Positions 55,995-64,000 of a stretch of DNA of 64,000 bases are shown in pieces. The stretch is from Simmondsia chinensis (taxonomy: Eukaryota > Streptophyta > Magnoliopsida > Caryophyllales > Simmondsiaceae). The notes beneath the pieces are model-generated. The model was not told the origin of the DNA. It saw only the letters and a list, made by a program, of their open reading frames with translations, and made no database searches. Positions within the stretch are counted from its first letter, which is position 1; every line of letters starts with the position of its first letter. Location of the stretch: contig JAGTTD010000002.1 in assembly GCA_018398585.1 (NCBI GenBank), positions 31,736,186 through 31,800,185 on the forward strand, in the 5' to 3' direction. The position numbers were made by a program, and so were the translations under genes.

Positions 55995-56640
55995 AATGCC
56001 CCCCTTTAGCTGTTGGTAAATTTAAATTTACAACTGTAAAAAATCTTGATTTGACCCTCGAAGGCTACAGGGAGCTCAAGAGATCACTATTTTGTCATTT
56101 TCTCTTCCTTCCCTCGTGTCTACAAATGTGACAGTTAGGGCCCCAAATTTTCACTTTTCTGCTATGTTCTCTCTTTCAAGCACTCTTGCAAATTCTTAAT
56201 TTCGTTCTTTGAATCTCAAAATCTTGATCCAATCTGCTTTCCATCCTTCGCTTCCTTTGATCTTGTTGTCTTTGGCCTCGTTACTCAAGCTAATAGCCCA
56301 ATTGAGCAATGTGTTTGCTTCAATCAGACATCTCGATAGTCCGTGATGTGCTTGAGGGCCCAATCAATCTTAACACCATTGATGAGGATCTTTCTTGGTT
56401 ATCAGAGTGATCCTTCATCTTCCTTCGCGTCTTATGCCCTAGGGCTCGTCTTTGACCTATCCTAAGATGTTCCAAATCTTCAGGGACTTTTTCCAGGTAC
56501 TAACAAATCTCCTCTACTTCACAAAATTTCTACAGGTTATTCTTAGGGAGAAAGATGCATCTTAAAGGAGATGACGCCTTTTAAAGGATGGAATTTTGAC
56601 AAAGCGATGCACCTAGTGGGTGGAAAATTTAATGGTGACC
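55995..56640. other. PPT and spacer between Gypsy LTR and antisense gene
   Basis: The minus-strand PPT AAAGGGGGGCA lies at about 55998-56010. The rest has no clear domain. It may hold the promoter and 5' exon of the plus-strand antisense gene. A plus-strand reading near 56330-56480 looks coding but is broken. Confidence 0.4.
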
Positions 56641-59495
56641 CACGAAGAGAAATGGAAGAATCTTCATATTTACAAAGCCATCAAGCTCTCCACCTTGCTC
56701 TCAAGTATGACTACCCTATTATGACGGCACTCACTTGCTCTTAGAACACCCTTTATAATGCTTTTGTCCTCCCCGAGGGATTTCTTGGCATTACCTTAGA
56801 GGACATAGCAGCCTTAACAGGTCTTTCGCTGAGAAGGAGAGGATTTGCCTCTTGACTCTTTTATTTCTAATGAGGCTGAAGCTTTTGCCTCTTCCTTCTC
56901 TTTAATTGATTTGCCTAGTGGTTATGAGTTCTTTGTTAAAATGTTTGTAACAAGGGTTCGTGACTTTGGGCAAGGTCCAAGAGACAAAGAGGCAGACTTT
57001 TACCTGTTTTGGTTAAAAAAGTTTTTCTTCTCTAACCCCTCCAACTCAGTCTTGAAGTTTCTGAATGGCTGCAAACTTTGTCTTTAGCACTGGTACATTA
57101 GCCTTGGGACCATTATTTTAGGCCCTAGTATATGGATGCCTTAGGGACATCACAGTTAAGAACTATGTTGTCCAAATAGGTGGACCCTTATGGCTAGTCC
57201 AGCTTTAGGTCCAAGCCTATTTTTCTGAGCTCTGCCCCATGGGCCCCTACGCTCCCATAGGTGAGGGGTTTTCTTGCTTTGGGTAGTACATCACTCGTCT
57301 TGAGGTCCTCTCACCCTCAGGATGGTCCTTTAACCAATGCCTTGAGAGATTAACATCTCCTCGAGATAGGAAGAGAACTCAATGGACTCCTTTTCAGGGA
57401 GAGGAATGTCCACTCTTTTTTAGGAAACTTGACCTTTAGTAGGATATCTCTATGGACATCAATTCGCATTTTTGGTAGGCAATCCTAGGCCCTCAAGATA
57501 TAATCTTCCATCACCAAACTCTTCTTGGTGTAGAAATGTATAGGCCTAGACTGTATGCCAGGCAATTTGACATGGTCTAAGACGTCCCTTTTCCCAGTCC
57601 ACGGATCCAGAACCTTTGGTGGGCTAAGAGGATCTCCATCTAACCTGTCCAGCTTAGGGAGCTCCTTGAGCGAAACCAACAAGTGAAATCTCTTTATAGG
57701 TATCCTATTATTTGTAGGTACACCCCGTGTGCCACACCACGTGTTGCAGCTTGGTTTCAAGCCTATTGGTCCTTTTTGGAGGCCAGAGGCACCAAGCAAT
57801 ATTTTATGCCTTTATCTAAGCTTGCAAGTCCCAACTCGAGACGAAGCTAGCCCATTAGCATCAGGCTAACCCCGCAGAAGGCACGATTAGGTAAACAGCC
57901 ACCTCTGAAGTTTGCTCAGTCATATTTTAATGGATTGAACAATGACTGATCTCTATTTTTTACTTTTTACAACAACTATCCAAGCAACCCTTAGAAACAC
58001 TGGGACTAGGACCTTTACTCAAATGTTTCTAGAGGAATCCCTCTAGGAACCTCTTCACTAGCCCTCATGATTGGTGGCTTAAGGAAGAGAAAGCAGAAGA
58101 AGGTTCCCCAAACTCTTCCTACTGGAGCCATTTAGGCAGCAGAAGAGGAAGAAGATGAAGAAGTACCTGTCTCACAACTGGTGAGAAAAGAAGAGCCAGA
58201 CTCTCTGAACTAGATGTATTAGCCTTTCTTGACTAGTGTCTCACTCATCTTTATCGAAGTAGCTCTTAACTTGGCCCTTTATTTAACTACAAGAAGAGCC
58301 AGCTCGAGAGATACCAGATTCTCCACCTCAAGAGATTGCACCAGAGCTCAGTCAAAGTACTTAATCACTAAGCTCAAGTACTGAAGAAGGAGGTGACATG
58401 GCTACCTCTGCTGTGGAGCCAATTATCAGCTATCCCTCTGAAGAGGTTTCTTTCCCAGTCTCCCTGAACCAGGGCCTTGTGCAGGCCCCATTCCTCCTCC
58501 CAATAGGCTCGATTTCCATTGAGGAAATCTTTTGAAGGTAAGATTCTGTAACCTAGCTTTCCAACTCTTGATGTTTCTAACCATATTTGGTTCTAACATT
58601 AAAGCATTGTTTCCCGGAGGCTCCCCTCAAGGAAGACGTCCCTGTGGTCAAAGAGTCAACAGAATTTCCAATGGTAGAGATGTTAGTAGAAGTTTTTCTT
58701 TTTCCTCAAGCTGAGGTTTCAAAGGTCAAGAAAGTTCTTCTAACTTTGCTTGTTTTCCAAAGTTAGGATTTAAGCTAACTCCTTTTGACGTCAACCCTTT
58801 TATAGGTCACACCTCCAAGAGCCATTCCTTCCTCAAGATTAGGGGGAATATCTTCTCATTTAGAAAAGTTAGGAGTGAATGGCATATTAGCCTTTCAGCA
58901 GCTAGACCAAGAGTCTCCCAAACTCCAAAGGTTAAGGGAAATTTTGCACCTCCCTAGTTTGACTCTGGATGAGGAGGCCACTTTTAAAGAGCCCATATCC
59001 CTGATAAAAACCTTGAAGGAGGATCAAAAAGTGGCTCCTACTATTGCCAAGGAACTTGCTATTTTAGAAGAGGTGCTTCAAAAAGTGAACCATGAAGTCC
59101 CAACCCTTTTTAAGAAGAGGCGACGCTTCCAAAATGCCATAAGGGACTTAGGGTGCTCAGCTGACCTTAGTGGCCTGCAGCTTCTATTTGAAAAACTTGA
59201 GGTAGCCAAGAGAACCCAAAGCCAACAAGCTTAAGAGATCAAAGGTCGAGGATGAAATTCACCACTTGGAGAAGAGACTGAGTCATCTTACGAGAGAATT
59301 ACTTTCCTAAGACAGCAACATTCCTCTCAAGGCACTATTGTTGGAAGGCTCGAGGAAGCTACCGTGGAGGCCTAGCGGAGTAGCCAAGCTCTTGAAGAAG
59401 AAGTTCTTTTCTTAGATCGTGAGTTGAATGATACAACGAGCCAGCTATCTTTAACAAAGGAATCCTTATTGAGGATTAGGACTCGGCTCTTTTAA
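56640..59495 (+). pseudogene. Antisense gene of Gypsy-Tat: plant mobile domain protein (Transposase_28-like)
   Basis: The gene runs opposite to the host element. From about 56745 it reads FVLPEGFLGITLEDIAALTG, the core of the plant mobile domain. FYLFWLKKFFF near 56998-57032 and GPLWLVQL near 57185 also fit that domain. The later part has an acidic stretch (AEEEEDEEVPVSQL near 58138-58180). From 58875 to 59234 it has 119 codons rich in lysine, glutamate and leucine, likely a coiled coil. A donor GTAAGA at 58538 and acceptor-like TATAG near 58806 suggest introns. The domain's biochemical role is unknown. Stops break the frame. The end near 59495 is followed by plant-like poly(A) signals (AATGAAATACAC near 59576). 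Confidence 0.75.
58875..59234 (+). pseudogene. Coiled-coil exon of the antisense gene
   Basis: The 119-codon open stretch begins MNGILAFQQLDQESPKLQRL and continues with heptad-like leucine and charged residues (IAKELAILEEVLQKVNHE). No enzyme motif is present. It is the most intact part of the antisense gene, and the frame continues upstream to about 58807 (VTPPRAIPSS). The segment resembles the C-terminal coiled coils of Transposase_28-type proteins. Confidence 0.6.
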
Positions 59496-59629
59496 TCCAA
59501 ATTCTTGTAATTGCTGTACAAGTCACTCACTTGTAATATCTTTTGTATGTAAGCCATGTATTCTTCCACAAGGTTAATGAAATACACATTTTGTTCAATA
59601 CATCTCTCATATTGGTGGTTCCTTTACCT

Positions 59630-60860
59630 CTATTTTTCTAACTTAAGGATCATGGGGTTGATCCTCAAGATATTGGTACTGAAATTGAGCCCATAATTCA
59701 AGGAATCTATACTTAAGGACTTCCCTGTTAGAATCCTAAATTGATGGCTCATATTTCTTAGGAACCTTCCATTAATAGCCCTTGGGTGAGTTCTTCCATC
59801 TAGATCTTGGAGTAAATAAGCATTGTCTCCAAACACCTCGATGACTCTAAATGGGCCCTCCTAGTTTGGGGACCATTTCCCGAAGATACGATCTTTCAGG
59901 CCAAAGGGTAAAACCACTTTCCAGGCTATGTCTCTTAAGTCAAAAGACCTAGGCTTGACCCATTTGTTGTAGGCTTTGGCCACTCTCTTCTTTTGTGTTT
60001 CCAACTTGTGAAGAGCATCAAGCCTAACTTGGTCTAAGTTAGTCAGTTCGTCCATCATAGCCTGATCATACTCAAGTTCAGAAAACCTCCCTTGATGAGC
60101 TAGTCTAATAGACTGAACCGTTACTTCCATTTGGAGTACGACGTCATGGCCATATGTCAAATGGAAGGGAGTTGTCCAAATTGCATCTCGTTTGGATGTC
60201 CTGTAAGCCCAAAGGGCATCAAGTAGCGATTCATGCCACTTCCTGGGATTGTCCTCAATCATCTTTTCAATATTGGCCTACAAAATCTTGTTGGTTGACT
60301 CCACTTGGCCATTGGCTTCAGCATAGTGAGGGGTTGAGTTCAAGATTTCTATGTTGAAACTCTTCGCAAAACGCCTTAGCTTCAGCTCTATTAAACACTC
60401 TATCTTGGTCTGTAGTAATGTTTTATGGGATACCAAACCTACATAGGATGTATTCTTTGACAGAATCAATCACATCTTACTGATTGATATTCCTATATGG
60501 CTTAGCTTTCACCCACTTTGTGAAATAATATGTGGCCACAAGAATTTAAGAGTGGTGCTTGCTAGAAGGAGGGTTAATTTCTCCTTTAATATCCATCGCC
60601 CAACCTCTGAATGGTCAGGGTTCAACAATAGCATGCATTTCAACCACAGGAACTCTTGCACATGACCTGTCTTTGGCATGTTCTACACCCCTTGGCATAC
60701 TTTATGTAATAATCCATCATTAATGGCCAGTAATAGCCATAACGTATGATGAGCCAGTGCATTTTGTTGCCAGTTAGATGGGATCCACAGATACGCTCAT
60801 GGGCTCCTACCATCACTAGCATTGCTTCGTCCAAGTCAAGGCACTTGAGAAGCACTCCAC
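59630..60860 (-). pseudogene. Gypsy-Tat integrase
   Basis: On the minus strand the zinc finger reads AHERICGSHLTGNK...RYGYYWPLMM...CRTCQRQ at 60780-60670 (H-H-C-C). The core aspartate is in WAMDIKGEI near 60575. The glutamate region ANGQVESTNK is at about 60310-60285, and WTTPFHLTYGHD follows in the open frame 60262-59861. The C-terminal part PRAINGRFLRNM ends at 59630. The second aspartate block is frameshifted. Integrase would insert element DNA. Stops near 60280 and 59858 break it. Confidence 0.85.
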
Positions 60861-61269
60861 TAGCGTCCCTTCTATATAAGTCTCTAGATATATAATTAAG
60901 ATGGAATCTATATTTCTCATCTTCATCTTTCTATTCTTAACGTAGTCTTAAGGGTTCTTGAATTAATCCATTAGAGGCTTCCTCCAATCCTCGAGTTGAC
61001 TTAGGACATTTTGTTGGGTTTCAAAGCATTCCAAGTGTTCACTCAGCATTACTTAGCTGTCAAGATAGAAAGACCCAGTGAACTCGATGTCATGGTCTAA
61101 AATTTTGGCTTTAATGAGCATGGTTTCTTTGCACCAAGTCCTAGGCAATTTATACCCTAATACTAACTAGGCCAAGTCATTGACTGCTTTGTTCAGTTCT
61201 ACTGGAATATGCTCAAACTGCGCACCATCGAATTTACTCAACAGATTTTGTACTACTGATAAGTATCAA

Positions 61270-61625
61270 TTTGAGGTATCGCTCAAACATTGAAATTCCC
61301 CTTTTACTTGGCAAATTACCAGCTGCAAATCCCCCTTGATGATAACATTAGGACTTGCATTTCTAGGAGAGTTTGTAGGCCTATTATCAATGCCTCATAC
61401 TCTTCCATATTGTTGGAACATTTGCCAACCAAAGTAACAGCCAATTTGGTGATGATCCCAGTTGGAGATTCTATCACAACTTTAACTCCAGCACTTAAAT
61501 TGGTCCTTGATCCATCGAAGAATAACTTCCAAGGGACCATTTCCACTACTAGGAGTTGGTCTAGCTCATAGTCCAAGCTAGTATTAATGTTTTTGTGGTC
61601 TGCTGAAAAGTCTGATGGCACTTTA
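61270..61625 (-). pseudogene. Second (archaeal-type) RNase H of Gypsy-Tat
   Basis: The minus-strand frame from 61621 reads WKLFFDGSRTNLSAGVKVVI, then NNMEEYEALIIGLQTLLEM. These are the first two catalytic positions (D in FDGS and E in EYEA) of the archaeal-type RNase H found after the normal RNase H in Tat elements. The third (usual GDS) is corrupted near 61330. The position between the first RNase H and integrase fits. Confidence 0.8.
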
Positions 61626-61632
61626 CTTACTT

Positions 61633-62010
61633 TTATGATACGTAAACTAACTCAAACTGAAGTAGAGCTGTACTCCACTTGTTCAACCTTTCCCTTACAA
61701 ATTGTCTATCTAGCATGCATTTTAGGACATCTATTTGAGCAACTACATATGTAGTAAATGCCAAGAAGTAATGTCTCAATTTTATTGATGCATAGAATAA
61801 CGATAAACACAATTTCTCCATTGAAGAATATTTTATTTCAAATTCATTTAAGCAACAGCTAAGGTAGAACATAACCTGTTCAAACCCTTTCTCATTGTCA
61901 TATACAAGCAAAGAACCAACATATTCCTCAGAAGCAAAGACATAGATATGCAAAGGTCTGCTCCACATTGGTGGAATAAGAATTGGGGGCCTAATCAAGT
62001 ACTCCATGAT
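61633..62010 (-). pseudogene. First RNase H of Gypsy-Tat
   Basis: The minus-strand frame starting 62007 reads RPLHIYVFASEEYVGSLLVY, YLSCCLNEFEIKYSSMEKLC, LRHYFLAFTTYVVAQIDVLK. It matches the RT-attached RNase H of Gypsy elements. The first catalytic aspartate (usual LYLAVS/YIAAS here) cannot be judged. The E in MEKLCL is kept. It follows RT after a frame break near 62100. Confidence 0.8.
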
Positions 62011-62139
62011 GGCCTCGAAGGATGCTTGATGTGGCTCCTCCCACTTGAATCCCTTCTCAGATTTGAGCCTCAGTAGTGGAGAGAAGACTTCCGTTTTTCA
62101 TGCGACATTTGAGATAAAACATCTTAGGAAATTAACCTG

Positions 62140-62990
62140 CTATAGGAAGCGTTGAAGCTCCTTTTTATTTAGAGGGGGTTTAGCCTTTTGGATGGCCTTA
62201 ATCTTATTAATATCCATCTCGATGCCCCTTTGGTGCACCAGAAAACCCAAAAAGCTTCCAGCAAGTATGCCAAAAGCACACTTTAATGACTTCATCTTGA
62301 GGTTATGGGTCCTCATTCTAAGCAATGTGCCCCTCAAGTATTCCAAGTGTTTAACTTGGGATTTTGATTTGACCGTGATGTCATCTATATAGACTTCCAT
62401 GGTCCTGCCAATGAGACTATGAAAGATCATGATTATAGCTCTTTGGTAGGTGGTGCCAGAGTTCTTCAAACGAAATGGCATGGCCACCCACTCAAACATC
62501 CCTGTCGGCCCACAACACCTGAATGCCGTCTTGTGGGTAGCCTATGAAGTAATCATAACTTGGTAGTACCCACGGTAGCCATCCATGAAGGACAAGAATT
62601 CATGCCTCGAAGTTGAGTAAATGAGCACATCAGCAATAGGCATTAGGTATTCATCCTTCGGGGTGGCTGCATTCAGATCTCTGAAGTCAATACAGACCCT
62701 TATTTTGCCATTCTTTTTAATGATAGGAACAATATTTGTCAGTCATTCGATGTACCTGGAAGTCCTAGTAAACTTGGCTTTAAGAGCCTTTCGATCTCTT
62801 CCTTGACCAAATCGATAACTTGATGGGACATTATCCTCTAGGCTTGAATGATGGGTCTAGAACTTGGCTTGATAGGAAACCTAGGCTTGACCACCTTTCT
62901 GTCTAGGCCAGGCATCTTGTGATGATCCCAAGCAAAATAGTCCTTGAATTCGCGAAGTAAAGTCAATTACTGCTCTCTTTGCTCTTAAGA
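62140..62990 (-). pseudogene. Gypsy-Tat reverse transcriptase
   Basis: On the minus strand: VCIDFRDLNAATPKDEYLMP near 62695-62640 (first catalytic region), FLSFMDGYRGYYQ near 62590, WVAMPFRLKNSGTTYQRA at 62490-62440, and the active site VYIDDITVKS with both aspartates intact at about 62391-62370. The thumb-like FLGFLVHQRGIE follows. An in-frame TAG near 62548 and breaks near 62740 and 62830 disable it. Confidence 0.85.
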
Positions 62991-63560
62991 AAGCAGAGCG
63001 CTCATATAGCTAGGTCTTAGGTCTTTTGTCGAACTCAAATTAACCTCGAGGAGAGGATCTTGGACTTTAGCCGTCAAATCCTCCATTTGAGCTGGTGCTT
63101 CTCTTAAGTCAGATAGTTCCAATTCCTCTTTTTGTGTGGTATGGACCTGGAAACCATTAAAAGGCTGTTTGGTCCAAAGTTGATCTTTAGCATGCCAGGC
63201 CATGAGCCTTGCTAGTGCTGAGGAAATGGCCTCTTGGGCTATTAATGAGAGGTCTTGGCCCCTCCGCATTAGGGTTCTGGCGTGCCTTGGAAATCTCCTT
63301 CGTCAAGAAGGGCCTTCATACATCCCTAGAAATTAGAGTCTTCAGACTCTACATCCAATTGACCAACCCCAGCCTCAGTCAATGGGTTGTCAAGGATGGC
63401 AATATTGTCCTGTCATTAGGTAGATTATGGAGTGGTCCTTTTAACATCAAGTGGTCCCATGCCATCTTCGTAGAATTTTGCCTCCACATAGCTAGAGCAA
63501 GCCATGAATGGCCTATTATCTGCCATAATAGCCTCATACTTGTCAAGGTTTCAGAAGATT
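62985..63560 (-). pseudogene. Gypsy-Tat protease-RT linker
   Basis: Minus-strand frames, for example 63269-62985, read MRRGQDLSLIAQEAISSALA, NGFQVHTTQKEELELSDLRE and SSTKDLRPSYMSAL. No catalytic motif is present. The last phrase is the conserved run-in to RT. It joins protease to RT in Tat polyproteins. Confidence 0.6.
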
Positions 63561-64000
63561 AACAATTGGTGAAGTGAAGAAGGGATATAATAATTGGCAT
63601 GTAACCAATCTCTCCCGAGCAAAGCATTGTAGCTCGAGGTAGTATCCACTATAAAGAAAGCTTTTAGCTTGCTTAGGCTGCCAACTATTAAATCAATCGT
63701 GATGAACCCTTCAGATTTAGTAGTAGCTCCAGAAAAGCCATAGATTACAACATCCAAAGTAATTAGATCATCTAGAGATTTACCAATGACCCCCAACATG
63801 TATGTAGGCAGAACATTGATGGCCGCGCCATTATCCACTGAGACCCTGTCCACCAAAATGCCATCAAATTTGGCCTTGATGTATAGGGGCTTGATGTGTT
63901 TATTGGTGGTATTAGACCCATAGGATCCTTATCTGATGTCATAATGTCTCCCTTGAGGCCTTCTTGAGTATCTATTTCCATGAACTCCAAAGGAAGGAGT
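63551..64000 (-). pseudogene. Gypsy-Tat aspartic protease
   Basis: The minus-strand frame from 63856 reads VSVDNGAAINVLP, the active-site region. The usual VDxGSS or VDNGAAxN form is met and the aspartate is present. YNALLGRDWLH at 63650-63615 is the conserved C-terminal block. A stop and frame change lie near 63860. Upstream sequence continues out of the window towards gag. Protease would cut the polyprotein. Confidence 0.8.

Larger units (their letters stand above)
54690..64000 (-). mobile_element. Gypsy-Tat, Ty3/Gypsy element of the Tat lineage, minus strand (5' part outside window)
   Basis: On the minus strand the order is protease, RT, RNase H, a second (archaeal-type) RNase H, integrase, antisense gene, PPT, 3' LTR. 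The double RNase H and an extra gene in reverse orientation between pol and the 3' LTR are hallmarks of the Tat lineage (Grande, Retand and relatives). Gag and the 5' LTR lie beyond 64000. The element is inserted in gag of Copia-E2. Pol has many stops and is inactive. Confidence 0.85.

Noticed and set aside
57485..57799. 104-codon minus-strand frame
   Set aside because: It is opposite the antisense plant-mobile-domain gene. No Gypsy or other motif is visible in it.
1..64000. tRNA or rRNA genes, CRISPR arrays, bacterial operons
   Set aside because: None is supported. TGGTATCA-like sequence at 45030 is a primer-binding site, not a tRNA gene, and repeated short motifs are LTR elements.

Overview
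This window is plant nuclear DNA, most likely from a eudicot, made almost entirely of retrotransposons in several layers of nesting. The plant call rests on the families seen: Ty1/Copia of Tork, Angela/TAR-like and Sirevirus type, a Tat-type Ty3/Gypsy element with two RNase H domains and an antisense plant-mobile-domain gene, LINEs with a C-terminal RNase H, SINEs with TTG or ATG tails, and a Mutator-type MITE with a 9-bp target duplication. I found no intact host gene, rRNA, tRNA or CRISPR array. The only possible host exon is a short fragment at 50284-50475 (-). All polymerase genes are broken, so this is heterochromatin-like repeat DNA.

Layout, left to right. Copia-C copy 1 (C1, minus strand) occupies 1-1323 and 16242-17297. 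It is split by Copia-A (1329-16241), which has LTRs at both ends and the 5-bp duplication CAACC. Copia-A is itself split by a poly(A)-tailed minus-strand insert (3502-4296, 16-bp duplication) and by a tandem Copia-B array (4431-14311: LTR-internal-LTR-internal-LTR, copies B1 and B2). Then come Copia-D (17298-20588) with a MULE-type MITE in its integrase (19006-19393), a foreign RNase H piece, a poly(A) run, Copia-E copy 1 (E1, 20933-24203), and a 5'-truncated Sirevirus (24204-29490) whose 3' LTR ends inside an LTR of Copia-C copy 2 (C2, minus, 29491-34901). A plus-strand Copia-C relative (C3, from about 34902 to 43380) is interrupted in its RNase H by a complete Copia-B copy (B3, 36214-42332).

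From 43381 the DNA changes to LINEs on the minus strand: an old remnant (43381-44640) with a SINE inside it, an LTR fragment with a primer-binding site near 45030, and a nearly complete LINE (45296-49930, 10-bp duplication) that carries another SINE. After the exon-like fragment lies a 1761-bp Copia-E LTR (50513-52273, minus) with its decayed internal region (copy E2) up to about 54690. There the Gypsy-Tat element begins. It runs on the minus strand to the window edge (3' LTR about 54690-55994, pol 59630-64000) and has an antisense, intron-bearing plant-mobile-domain gene on the plus strand (about 56640-59495).

The nested order gives relative ages. C1 is older than Copia-A, which is older than the Copia-B array and the poly(A) insert. 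C3 is older than B3. E2 is older than Gypsy-Tat. Three observations stand out: the Gypsy element with its antisense gene, a 12-bp palindrome shared by the LTRs of two different Copia families, and an antisense 86-codon reading frame kept open in all three Copia-B copies. LTR identities and homologies were judged by eye, not by alignment software.
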